Virus record (IMG/VR): IMGVR_UViG_3300032304_002568
Coordinates: 1-62,662 of that record
Length of the DNA: 62,662 nucleotides
Origin: a virus
Reading direction: 5' to 3' (one strand)
How positions within the stretch are numbered: position 1 is the first letter of the stretch; every line of letters begins with the position of its first letter. Under the pieces are notes generated by a model. That model searched no databases and was not told the DNA's origin. It saw only the letters and a program-made list of their open reading frames with translations. Position numbers and translations under genes: made by a program. Shown here one piece after another: positions 15,343 through 22,691 of the stretch.

Positions 15343-16097
15343 ACCTCAAATCCCGACTTAAGGAACTGGCGGCGAAGTCCGAGGAGAAGCGCAGTGGCGT
15401 GGGCCGTGCGGCTTTGATCGGGGGCGGTGTGCTGGCGGGTGGTTTGGTGGGTATGCGCACGCTGCCTCGTTTGCTGCCGAAGGGTCGCTTGGTTCAGGAG
15501 GGGGAATCCCTTCTTGGCAAGGTGGTCTATAACAACCAGGGGCTCACGACGCCTGCGGAGATCATTCATTTGCCGAATGGGCGGAGCCTGCGCGGTGTGC
15601 TGCGGAAAAATCGCGAGGCGTCGGGCGTGAAGGGTGCGCTCTCGCGTGCGGCGCTGAAGGCTGATGAATTCTTGGGCGTGCCGCAGCGGCACTATGGCGT
15701 GGGTGTGGGCAGTGGGCGGATCGCCGAGGTGAGCAAATCGCGTGGGCGTAAAATCGTGGATCAGGGCGAATTCGGCAAGAAGGTCTATATCGACAACGAT
15801 GGCAAGGTGCTGCGTGAGCGGGGTATCCCGCAGCGTGCGGAGGGGCGCGCTGGCACGATGAACGATGCCGAGGTGGAGGCTTTCAACAAACGCTACGAGG
15901 CTTCGCAGGCGGACAAGCGCTGGGACAGGAAGAGCGTGTGCCCAGCGGGAGCGAATAACTGCGAGGCGTATGCGCGCGGCATCGGCACGGGCAAGGCGGT
16001 GAGCCGCCAGGTGCAGGCGATGCGGGTCGGGGCGATGGCTGGGGCTGTGGGTGGCGGCGGCGGTGCGGCTTGGCTGACACAGCGCAAAGAAAAATAA
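15339..16097 (+). CDS. LRAT/NlpC-like (permuted papain fold) protein
   Basis: A 252-residue protein starting with the tag MNLKSRLKELAAK and a hydrophobic segment (residues 24-40). The middle resembles LRAT-like domains of the NlpC/P60 superfamily: HYGVGVGSGRIAE with His118 and, after a strand-rich region, NNCEAYARG with Cys208, followed by SRQ. This His-before-Cys order is that of permuted papain-like enzymes, which act as acyltransferases, lipases or amidases. A second hydrophobic Gly-rich segment ends the protein. Its position in the tagged cluster suggests another effector. The domain call is moderately sure; the reaction is not known. Confidence 0.6.
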   Translation: MNLKSRLKELAAKSEEKRSGVGRAALIGGGVLAGGLVGMRTLPRLLPKGRLVQEGESLLGKVVYNNQGLTTPAEIIHLPNGRSLRGVLRKNREASGVKGALSRAALKADEFLGVPQRHYGVGVGSGRIAEVSKSRGRKIVDQGEFGKKVYIDNDGKVLRERGIPQRAEGRAGTMNDAEVEAFNKRYEASQADKRWDRKSVCPAGANNCEAYARGIGTGKAVSRQVQAMRVGAMAGAVGGGGGAAWLTQRKEK

Positions 16098-16101
16098 CTT
16101 T

Positions 16102-17103
16102 ATGAAAAAAACAACCCAATGGGGAGCGGTGGCACAGGCCGCGCAGGCGGCGGATCATAAGTCGAAACTCGACCAGGCTCTGGCCGACCTCGATGCGGAG
16201 CGCAAGGCGCACGCGGAGACGGTTCGTGCGCTGGAGAAGGCTCGCACGGGCACTCGCCCAATCGTGAAGGCGAAGCCTACTTCGCCGAAGCCGGGAGCGG
16301 GTGACATTGTGGAGGTGATTTTTTCGGATGTGCACGGGAACAAGCATGACCCAGCGGCGTTCTCGGCTTTTCTGGGCGATCTCAAGACACTGCAGCCGGA
16401 TCGCATCGTGATCGGTGGCGACTTTATTGATTGCGGCGGGTTCCTGGCGGAACATCACACGCTGGGCTATGTGGCCGAGACGGAGGATAGCTACGAGGAC
16501 GATGTGCGTGTGGCAAATGACTTGCTCGATGCCGTGATGCACCACTCGGGCTGCGGGGACATCCACTACATCGAGGGCAACCATGAATGGAGGGTCGAGA
16601 GATGGGCGCTCACGCAGCGGCTCGCGCACCACAAGGACATTGACCTACTTCGCCGCACCTTCTGCGCCGAGCATGTGCTCAAGCTCGCGGAGCGGGGCGT
16701 CAAATACTACCACCAGGGCAAGACGCATGGAGGCTGCGATGTGCCGGGGTGGATCAAGATGGATAAGATGTTTTTCGTGCATAAAATCTCCAACTCCCGC
16801 GATGCGGCGGATGTGGCGATGAGCAAGGCGGGGGGCAATATCTGCTACTTCGACACGCACCGCGCTTCATTCAAGCCCAAGAACATTCCTGGGCTGGGGC
16901 TGATCTCCGCATGGAACCCCGGCTGCCTCTGCAAGCGGCAGCCACTCTATGCGAATACGCGGCCCACCGAGTGGACGCATGGCTACTTGATCCGCTTCAT
17001 TTCCCGCAAGACGGGCGCGTTCCAGATGATCAATGTCTCGATCAACGACGGCGTGAGCTACGCGGGGATGCTGCTCAAGGGCAGCGGACAGAAAAAATCT
17101 TAA
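16102..17103 (+). CDS. Calcineurin-like metallophosphoesterase
   Basis: A 333-residue protein. Residues 1-65 are helical and basic; the catalytic domain has the metal-binding series FSDVHGN (Asp76, His78), GGDFID (Asp107), EGNHEWR (Asn160, His161), and later His in FFVHKIS and FDTHRAS. It would hydrolyse phosphodiesters or phosphomonoesters; the substrate is unknown. Phage members have been linked to nucleic-acid metabolism and to head genes by position. It lies between the tagged proteins and the protease. Confidence 0.85.
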   Translation: MKKTTQWGAVAQAAQAADHKSKLDQALADLDAERKAHAETVRALEKARTGTRPIVKAKPTSPKPGAGDIVEVIFSDVHGNKHDPAAFSAFLGDLKTLQPDRIVIGGDFIDCGGFLAEHHTLGYVAETEDSYEDDVRVANDLLDAVMHHSGCGDIHYIEGNHEWRVERWALTQRLAHHKDIDLLRRTFCAEHVLKLAERGVKYYHQGKTHGGCDVPGWIKMDKMFFVHKISNSRDAADVAMSKAGGNICYFDTHRASFKPKNIPGLGLISAWNPGCLCKRQPLYANTRPTEWTHGYLIRFISRKTGAFQMINVSINDGVSYAGMLLKGSGQKKS

Positions 17104-17115
17104 CACCTAAATCCT

Positions 17116-17604
17116 ATGGCAAACCTCTGGCAGCGCATCGTGAAGCAGCAAATGGTCGAGGAGTATGAGAATGATCCGAAATATCAATGGGAAACCTACG
17201 CCAAAGTAGGCTGGCACAAGCGCGAGCAGGTGGCAGAGGCGCTGGACTGCCATGAAGGTAAGGTGCAGTGCGTGCTCAGGAGTGCCATCACCTCAAAGAA
17301 GATCGAGCGGCGCGACATACCGATCTGGTGCAAGCTCAACAAGGAGTTGATCAAGGTCGTGGCCTACCGCGAAAAGGGCAAGCACGCCGACCCCAAGGAG
17401 GAGAAGCCTGTGAAGTCCAAGCCCGCCAAGGGCAGCAAGCGCCCCAAGCCGGTAGCGGGTATGACGGTGCGCTCGCGTAGGGGTGGGATGGGAAAAATTG
17501 CTGAGATCGTCCGTGGCCGTATGCGGGTGGACTGGGATAGTGGCAAGAAGACGGAGGCTGCTGTGAGGTCGATCGCTAAGGGCGATATTTTCTTGGAGTT
17601 TTAG
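17116..17604 (+). CDS. Predicted DNA-binding protein: winged-helix-like plus KOW/SH3-like domain
   Basis: A 162-residue protein. Residues 25-80 read like a winged helix (WHKREQVAEALDCHEGKVQ, then a SKKIERRDIP wing region), followed by a Lys/Pro linker and a C-terminal strand-rich segment GMTVRSRRGGMGKIAEIVRG with DWDSGKK, as in small SH3/KOW-like barrels. The two-part layout suggests nucleic-acid binding. No family name is certain. Confidence 0.55.
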   Translation: MANLWQRIVKQQMVEEYENDPKYQWETYAKVGWHKREQVAEALDCHEGKVQCVLRSAITSKKIERRDIPIWCKLNKELIKVVAYREKGKHADPKEEKPVKSKPAKGSKRPKPVAGMTVRSRRGGMGKIAEIVRGRMRVDWDSGKKTEAAVRSIAKGDIFLEF

Positions 17605-17606
17605 CC

Positions 17607-17849
17607 ATGGCCGCGAAGCGCCAGCGCGAAAAGTGCGAGAGCCGCGCGGATGTGGTGGAGCGCGTGGAGCGTATGCTGGCCGAGCACTTTGATGCGGGTG
17701 TGGGTATGGTTTCGTGGGCTGAGGATGGAGAGACGCAATATCTCACACTGAAATTTGGCAATTCCTTTGCCGTGGAGGGTATGAGCGAGCAGCTCCCGAT
17801 GTGTCTGGAGATGCGCGGCGAGGATGAGGACGAAGGGGATGAAGACTGA
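17607..17849 (+). CDS. Hypothetical acidic small protein
   Basis: An 80-residue protein starting two bases after the previous stop. The N-terminus is basic and the C-terminus strongly acidic (GEDEDEGDED). The middle (MVSWAEDGETQYLTLKFG) looks like beta strands. It directly precedes the protease; function unknown. Confidence 0.6.
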   Translation: MAAKRQREKCESRADVVERVERMLAEHFDAGVGMVSWAEDGETQYLTLKFGNSFAVEGMSEQLPMCLEMRGEDEDEGDED

Positions 17850-17873
17850 TTGTTGACGCCTGTGCTGTGTGGC

Positions 17874-19196
17874 ATGGCGACGACAGCAAGTCTTAAAGAA
17901 TTTTACACCCCCTATAACTGCGCGCAGAAGGTGGACGCTCTCAATGGCGTGATCCACGGCGTGGCAGTGATCACCAGTGGGGTGAAGGCGCGCGGGCACG
18001 ATCTGGAGGTGGATGCGAAGACGCTCAACCAGATCAAGGAATGTGCAGAAAAGCTCGGCACGGTGCCGGTGAAGTGGAATCACCGCACAGGGGCGGATGC
18101 CGTGAATGGCTACCTGGATAATTTCCGCATCGAGGACGCGAAGCTCCTCGGGGATTGGCATCTTCTCAAGAGCCACGATCGCTATGCGCAAGCCATCGAA
18201 ATGGCCGAGCGCATGCCAGGGAATGTGGGTCTGTCGGCGGCATTCATGGGCGAGGACGAGATGGAGAACGGGCAGAAGAAAGCCCGCTGCTCGGAGTTGA
18301 TCAGCGTCGATCTGGTGGCAAATCCCGCCGCGAATCCATCCGGCCTTTTTGAAGCAAAACTTCCTGCCGCTCCCACCGAATTCGCGGGGTCAGTTGACAC
18401 GCGAGCAATGGGCGAACCTTTTATGGACAACCAAAACAACCAAGCAAGTGCCGCCGCTGAGCCCACCATGGGCGATCTTCTGGCTGCTATCCAAAACCTC
18501 ACCGAGCGCGTTGCCGCACAGGATGAGACCATCGCGGCTCTTTCGCAAGAGGGTGCCGAAAACGACAACGAAATTTCCCTCGAAGAGATCATGGATCTCT
18601 CGCAGGAAGATATCGCCGCCCTCGTCCAAGCTGGCGAGATCACTGAGGAAGATGCCGCTGGCATCCAAGCCTACCAAGCAGAAGTCATCGCCGCTATCGA
18701 GGCCGATGAAGCTGGTGAGCAGGGCGAAGGCAACGAGCCCGCTGGCGAACTCGCTGGTGCTGGCGCAGGAGTCGAAAGCTCCACAGGCGGCTCCGAGGGC
18801 ACTGCTCTCTCCGCTCTTCAAAAACAAGTCCGTGAACTCTCGGCCCGCTTCGAACGCGAAGACGCCGCCGCTGAGAACAACGAGATCTCACATTATTTCG
18901 CCACTATCGAAGGCAACATGACCCAGCTCGCCGCCGAGCGCGCCGAGTTGAAGGAATTTGCCGACAACCTCGCCGCCGAAAACGACGCGCTTCGCAACGC
19001 TCTCAAAACTGGCATCCGCCCGCTGGCATTCAGCGCCGAGGGTGCTGCCATCAACGGCAAAAACGGCGAACTCCATGAGTTCGAAGCCCGCGTGCAGAAC
19101 CACAAGAGCCAAGGCAAATCCCACGCCCAGGCCGTGATGCTCGCCCACAAGGAAAATCCTGAAGCGCACCAAGACTGGATCCGCAACCAGGGCTAA
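17874..19196 (+). CDS. Prohead protease fused to scaffold
   Basis: The ATG at 17874 is 16 nt after GTTGAC; the open frame begins at 17850. The 440-residue protein has an HK97/S78-like protease at residues 15-170, with candidate catalytic His70 (VKWNHRTG) and Ser121 (NVGLSAAF), and the typical ELISVDLVANPAANP end. Residues 180-440 are acidic and coiled-coil-rich, as in a scaffold. It would direct capsid assembly and then cut head proteins. The N-terminus contains SLKEFYT and the scaffold contains VRELSARF, ELKEFADN and ELHEFEAR, matching the L-x-E-[L/F] tag of the modular proteins and hinting at self-cleavage sites. Confidence 0.85.
   Translation: MATTASLKEFYTPYNCAQKVDALNGVIHGVAVITSGVKARGHDLEVDAKTLNQIKECAEKLGTVPVKWNHRTGADAVNGYLDNFRIEDAKLLGDWHLLKSHDRYAQAIEMAERMPGNVGLSAAFMGEDEMENGQKKARCSELISVDLVANPAANPSGLFEAKLPAAPTEFAGSVDTRAMGEPFMDNQNNQASAAAEPTMGDLLAAIQNLTERVAAQDETIAALSQEGAENDNEISLEEIMDLSQEDIAALVQAGEITEEDAAGIQAYQAEVIAAIEADEAGEQGEGNEPAGELAGAGAGVESSTGGSEGTALSALQKQVRELSARFEREDAAAENNEISHYFATIEGNMTQLAAERAELKEFADNLAAENDALRNALKTGIRPLAFSAEGAAINGKNGELHEFEARVQNHKSQGKSHAQAVMLAHKENPEAHQDWIRNQG
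18423..19196 (+). CDS. Possible nested scaffold from an internal start
   Basis: An in-frame ATG at 18423 begins MDNQNNQASAAAEP exactly where the protease part ends and the scaffold begins, as in lambda where Nu3 is nested in the protease gene C. A GTTGAC box is at 18393, but its spacing (24 nt) is outside the usual 15-18, and no strong ribosome-binding site is visible. Inference only. Confidence 0.35.
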   Translation: MDNQNNQASAAAEPTMGDLLAAIQNLTERVAAQDETIAALSQEGAENDNEISLEEIMDLSQEDIAALVQAGEITEEDAAGIQAYQAEVIAAIEADEAGEQGEGNEPAGELAGAGAGVESSTGGSEGTALSALQKQVRELSARFEREDAAAENNEISHYFATIEGNMTQLAAERAELKEFADNLAAENDALRNALKTGIRPLAFSAEGAAINGKNGELHEFEARVQNHKSQGKSHAQAVMLAHKENPEAHQDWIRNQG

Positions 19197-19219
19197 TTCA
19201 ACCAAAGGAAAAAAATACT

Positions 19220-19579
19220 ATGAACTTCAATACCGTTGTTTCGCTCCCCGCCGCAGTCGATCTGTCCGGCCAGGAGCACACCGCAGTCAAACTCACCTCC
19301 TCTGGCGTGGATATCGCCGGGGCTTCCGACACCGTGATCGGCACCGTGATTCGTGGCGCTGTCGCAGGACGTGCCGTGGACGTGTTTCTCTCCAAGGGAA
19401 ATGGCCTGCGCTTTGTCCGTGTGGGCAATGCCACCGCCATCCCTATGGCTAGCGCACTGGAGCAAGCCGCAAACGGCACCTTCGTGGTCAAGACCACCGG
19501 CACCACCGCTGGCTACGCCGTCGAGGCCGCGCCCGCAGGCAGCAATGGCGGCGGAATGATCCGCGCCATCATCCTCTAA
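19220..19579 (+). CDS. Capsid decoration-like protein
   Basis: A 119-residue, beta-rich protein with AAAGGA before the start. It lies between protease/scaffold and capsid, the usual place of a head decoration (cement) protein. The sequence (DLSGQEHTAVKLTSSGVDI, then VIRGAVAGRAVDVFL) is rich in small residues like such proteins. Assignment is by position and composition. Confidence 0.6.
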   Translation: MNFNTVVSLPAAVDLSGQEHTAVKLTSSGVDIAGASDTVIGTVIRGAVAGRAVDVFLSKGNGLRFVRVGNATAIPMASALEQAANGTFVVKTTGTTAGYAVEAAPAGSNGGGMIRAIIL

Positions 19580-19608
19580 AAATCAACACTTAATAGAAGA
19601 AAACGATT

Positions 19609-20565
19609 ATGGCATACAATACTTCAGACTCCGTTCCACGGCAGGACATCTCCACACTTTTGATGGAAGGCGTCCACCAGGAGAAACACTACGTCGCCTC
19701 CAGCCTCCTGCCCGTCTACGGCAGCCAGCGCGAGGTCGGACGCTACCCGAAATTCCGTCTCGGCAAGGGCGAGCTCTTGAAAAAAGAGAGCCAGAAGCGC
19801 AATGCGACCGGCACCTACAACGAATCCGAAGAGCAATTCGAGTGGGACAGCTATCAGACTCAAGAATACGGCCACGAGAAGCGTGTGGACGATGTTGTGA
19901 AGAAGCAAATGGGCGACTTCTTCGACGCGGAGATGGTCACTGCGAAGTTCTGCATGAATAAACTCATGCTCGACTACGAAGTGGAAGCCGCCGCAGCGAT
20001 CATGAATCCCGCGACCTTCACAGCGACTGCCGCAGGCACAGCCTACACCGAAGCGAACCTCGCGACGATGGACTTCCCCGCCGACATCAACGCCACGATC
20101 GAAGCCCTCACCCTCAATGGTGAAGAGCCAAACACGATGGTGTTGAGCCTCTCGGTCTACAACCGCTTGAAGCGCTCCAAGCTGCTCCAGACCTACCTCT
20201 ACGGCCACCTGAACACCACTCAGGGCGGATCAAACATCACCCCGAATCTCATCGCCGAGGCCTTTGGCATCCCGAATATCGTGGTCGCCAAGAAGTCCTA
20301 CGACAACGCGATCAAGGGCAAGATGAATGTCGTTCCTGTGTGGGGCAACGAATACATCTGGATCGGCGAAGTGCAAGGCGGTGACTTCATGACCGGCGGC
20401 TGTGGCCGCACGATCATCTGGGACGCCGACAGCGAAGGCGGCCTCTTCACCACCGATCAATACCGCGACGAGCCTCGTCGTGGCGACAAGATCCGCGTGC
20501 GCAGCAATCGCGTGATCAAAATCGTGAACCCGAACTCGGGCCGACTCATCACCACCGGACTCTAA
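19609..20565 (+). CDS. Major capsid protein
   Basis: A 318-residue protein likely of the HK97 fold. It follows protease/scaffold and decoration genes. The N-terminal arm is helical (ISTLLMEGVHQEKHYVASSL), and the TMVLSLSVYNRLKRSK segment and the C-terminal RRGDKIRVRSNRVIKIVNP strand are typical of capsid P and A domains. No L-x-E tag and no long N-terminal delta domain are seen, consistent with a separate scaffold. A strong terminator follows. The exact family was not identified by search. Confidence 0.85.
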   Translation: MAYNTSDSVPRQDISTLLMEGVHQEKHYVASSLLPVYGSQREVGRYPKFRLGKGELLKKESQKRNATGTYNESEEQFEWDSYQTQEYGHEKRVDDVVKKQMGDFFDAEMVTAKFCMNKLMLDYEVEAAAAIMNPATFTATAAGTAYTEANLATMDFPADINATIEALTLNGEEPNTMVLSLSVYNRLKRSKLLQTYLYGHLNTTQGGSNITPNLIAEAFGIPNIVVAKKSYDNAIKGKMNVVPVWGNEYIWIGEVQGGDFMTGGCGRTIIWDADSEGGLFTTDQYRDEPRRGDKIRVRSNRVIKIVNPNSGRLITTGL

Positions 20566-20576
20566 GGAAAGGTATG

Positions 20577-20626
20577 AAGGAGGAAGGATGAAGTAGGAAA
20601 CTGCTGAATCCTTCCTCCTTTTTTTT
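20577..20626 (+). terminator. Strong Rho-independent terminator after the capsid gene
   Basis: A perfect 13-bp stem AAGGAGGAAGGAT (20577-20589) / ATCCTTCCTCCTT (20608-20620) with an 18-nt loop is followed by a run of T. The left arm is part of a GAAGGAT heptamer repeat, so the terminator seems to be built from a repeat and an inverted unit. Confidence 0.88.
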
Positions 20627-20639
20627 GAAAGGAAATTTT

Positions 20640-21152
20640 ATGAAGAATATTAACCACAGAGGACACAGAGAACACGGAGTGAAGGATCTCAAGCCTGCGC
20701 TTCGCGAGCTGGCGGCTCGCAGCGAGGCGATTACGGAATTCGCCATGGTGCGTGACGCCAATGGGCAGTTCGTCGAGGTCGAGGACGAAGGCGGCATGGG
20801 CGTGGGCACGGCGGTCAAAGCCGGTGCAGGTGCTGCTGCTCTCGGTGGCGCTGGCTATGGAGCTTATCGTGGCCATAAGGCTGTGATGGGCGTCGGTGCA
20901 GACGAGTATGCAAAAAAATCTGCCATGGCAGCGACTGCGGCGGATCGTGTTGGCTCTACTACTCCGATTGCTCAGCGTGCGGCAAACTACAAAATCGCCA
21001 AGGCAGGTGCTGCGGGTAACTTCGATCGCATGGGCTTCATGGATAAGGTCAAGACTGGTTACGGCATGGCTGGGCAGTCCGCTATGAACTCTGCGGCTGG
21101 TCGTTCCGGGTTGCTTGGGCGGCTCGGTCGATTTGCGCTAAAGCTCCGCTAA
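20640..21152 (+). CDS. Tagged protein with repeat-encoded N-terminus and glycine-rich segment
   Basis: The ATG at 20640 follows GAAAGGAAA and gives 170 residues. The first codons are a 9-mer repeat (INHRGHREHG), then the tag LKPALRELAARSEAITEFAMV, then RDANGQFVEVEDEGG, and a Gly/Ala hydrophobic segment near residues 55-80. The protein starting at 21288 has the same order. Both resemble small versions of the large modular proteins. Function unknown; placed after the capsid terminator. Confidence 0.6.
   Translation: MKNINHRGHREHGVKDLKPALRELAARSEAITEFAMVRDANGQFVEVEDEGGMGVGTAVKAGAGAAALGGAGYGAYRGHKAVMGVGADEYAKKSAMAATAADRVGSTTPIAQRAANYKIAKAGAAGNFDRMGFMDKVKTGYGMAGQSAMNSAAGRSGLLGRLGRFALKLR
20649..20682 (+). 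repeat. 9-mer repeat coding an N-terminus
   Basis: Copy with CACAGAGGA units directly after the start codon region of the gene at 20640. Confidence 0.85.
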
Positions 21153-21161
21153 ATAACTCAC

Positions 21162-21232
21162 TGCAGGATGGAGAAACGGTATCTCACGAGGCCCATAACC
21201 TTGCGTTCCGGGTTCGATTCCCGGTCCTGCTA
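21162..21232 (+). tRNA. tRNA-Met (CAT) with initiator-like features
   Basis: A 71-nt cloverleaf. Acceptor 21162-21168 / 21225-21231 has six pairs and a T-T mismatch at the first position. D stem is GAGA/TCTC, anticodon stem CGAGG/CCTTG with loop CCCATAA (anticodon CAT at 21194-21196), variable loop of 4, T stem CCGGG/CCCGG with loop TTCGATT, discriminator A. CCA is not encoded. The missing first pair and an A11-T24 pair are marks of bacterial initiator tRNAs. C at position 33 instead of T is odd, as is A29-T41 instead of G-C. Confidence 0.75.
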
Positions 21233-21287
21233 ATTTCCACACCACCACAACCGCTGGCAGGCCGGTATAAAGTCTGCTTCTTTTTTT

Positions 21288-22286
21288 ATGATTAACCACA
21301 GAGGACACAGAGAGCACGGAGGAATGAGGCTGAAGCTTCGCGAATTTGCTTTGGTAAGGGATGCCAATGGGCAGCTTGTCGAAGATGGGAATAATGGAGG
21401 CAGCGGGTTCAAGACGGCTGCAAAGGTCGGGCTTGGCGCTGCTGGTGTAGCTGGCGGGGCTGTGCTTGGAACAAGATGGTATCATGCTAACAAGGCTTAT
21501 CAGGCAGAGGGTGGCATCGGTAAGGTCTATGGCGATGTAAAGAAGATGTATGCTGCTGGGGATTCTAAGGGTCTTCAGAACTTACACGGGAGGCTGTCTT
21601 CCAACGCTCAAGCAAGCGCCAGAGCCGGATGGATGGGGAAGCTGGGCAAAGTCGGAAATGTTTTAACAAAATTCTCTGCCAACCTCGCGCCTGCTTTGCG
21701 CGAGCTTGCTGCTCGCAGTGGGCGGATCGTGGAGTTTGGCGATGGCGAGGCCGATGAGGCGGTGATTGCGGCTTTGAAGGCTGCGGCGAGCGCGGATGAG
21801 ACGCCGGCACAGCGGGCGATGCTGCTCAAGCGCGGCCTCATCGAGATAGTGAAGGGCCAACTGGTGATCAATGAGCGTGGCTATGACATGATGAAGAAGG
21901 CAGGCGTGCCGCCGAAGCTGACTCCCGAGGAACGCCGCGAGGAGATCATGGGGACTGAGGAGAAGCGGCTTTCCAGGTTTAACCACGGAGAGCACGGAGG
22001 ACACGGAGTAGAATTTGCTCGGGGGGATTATCTCAAGTCAATAATGGGGCGCAGGGGCGTGCCTACACCCCACATTGATGCGTGGCTGAAAGCAAAAAAA
22101 TCTCCGGGCAGTATGACTCGGGTTGGTGATCTTCCAGATTTTGTCCATGCCATGCGAGGAATGAGGGAGCAGGGATATAAAAGGCCCGCATTTCCTTTTG
22201 AGATAGAAGATGGCTCCCCTGATTGGGTTCCTGTGAAATGGAAGCTGCGAGGGCCTGAGGCATCGGATTCGTATAGTAACCCGTGA
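21288..22286 (+). CDS. Tagged modular protein, 332 residues
   Basis: The ATG lies directly before a 9-mer repeat, so the protein starts MINHRGHREHGG, followed by RLKLREFALVRDANGQLVED, close to the order in the 170-residue protein upstream. A Gly/Ala hydrophobic segment follows, then LAPALRELAARSGRIVEFGDG, a helical region, a second in-frame repeat (RFNHGEHGGHG) and VEFARGDYLKSIMG with an unfamiliar C-terminal domain of about 70 residues. No catalytic motif seen. Part of the tagged family. Confidence 0.6.
   Translation: MINHRGHREHGGMRLKLREFALVRDANGQLVEDGNNGGSGFKTAAKVGLGAAGVAGGAVLGTRWYHANKAYQAEGGIGKVYGDVKKMYAAGDSKGLQNLHGRLSSNAQASARAGWMGKLGKVGNVLTKFSANLAPALRELAARSGRIVEFGDGEADEAVIAALKAAASADETPAQRAMLLKRGLIEIVKGQLVINERGYDMMKKAGVPPKLTPEERREEIMGTEEKRLSRFNHGEHGGHGVEFARGDYLKSIMGRRGVPTPHIDAWLKAKKSPGSMTRVGDLPDFVHAMRGMREQGYKRPAFPFEIEDGSPDWVPVKWKLRGPEASDSYSNP
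21291..21323 (+). repeat. 9-mer repeat coding an N-terminus
   Basis: Copy of the CACAGAGGA type at the start of the 332-residue protein. Confidence 0.85.
21978..22009 (+). repeat. 9-mer repeat in frame inside the 332-residue gene
   Basis: Read as FNHGEHGGHG just before VEFARGDYL; unit order differs from the other copies. Confidence 0.85.
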
Positions 22287-22599
22287 GTTTTCAAATCTTC
22301 CGGCGGGGCAGCGAGGGCACTACGCCACTCAGTCGTAGCCTGGGGCGGGTCGATGTTCGGTCGGCCCTGACTTGCTGAAAAAGTGCAAGGAAGCGCATCG
22401 GGCAGGTGAGCGACCTGGCCCTCGTCGGACCTTTTTGTTGACCTTCGGGTTTGGCTGTGAGGCGAAGCCTGGAGTCAGGCGGCGAGCGGGGAGCCTTGAA
22501 ACCCGTATCCTAAAAAGGAATCACCACCCAAGCGGCAATACACGGGGCCGCTACTGAAACCGTGATCCGGCTTCACGCCCGGACGCCTCCTTCTTTTTT
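22287..22599 (+). ncRNA. GC-rich structured region, candidate non-coding RNA
   Basis: A stretch of over 300 nt with no convincing gene. It can form several helices: CGGGTTTGGCT (22446-22456) with AGCC-TTG-AAACCCG (22492-22505), enclosing the hairpin GCCTG/CAGGC (22467-22480); GGGCAGGT with ACCTG-G-CCC (22400-22421); AGCGGC/GCCGCT (22531-22552); and TCCGG/CCGGA (22566-22583), followed by a T-rich end at about 22594-22599. It lies 1 kb after a tRNA. I do not recognise it as tmRNA, RNase P RNA or a known phage RNA. Confidence 0.4.
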
Positions 22600-22663
22600 A
22601 CCACGGAGGACACGGAGAGCACGGAGTGGGGCACTTAAAACTTAATGCTTAAAACTTAAAACT
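22599..22663 (+). repeat. 9-mer repeat followed by CTTAAAA heptamers
   Basis: A CACGGAGGA copy (22599-22628) and a CTTAAAA run (22632-22663) lie side by side before the SSB gene. The same pairing occurs at 23606-23689. Confidence 0.85.
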
Positions 22664-22691
22664 CTTGTGCGTTGACTCGCTTTTGCGGGGT

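Noticed and set aside
18393-18422. GTTGAC box for the nested scaffold
   Set aside because: The spacing to the likely internal ATG is 24 nt, outside the 15-18 nt seen elsewhere, so it may be chance.
22372-22557. 61-codon frame in the structured region
   Set aside because: It starts at TTG, has no ribosome-binding site and an arginine/glycine-rich sequence typical of GC-rich noise; the region is better explained by RNA structure.
22287-22599. tmRNA, SRP RNA or RNase P RNA
   Set aside because: The conserved core sequences of these RNAs were looked for and not seen; only a T-arm-like hairpin near 22566-22583 is suggestive and it lacks the right loop.
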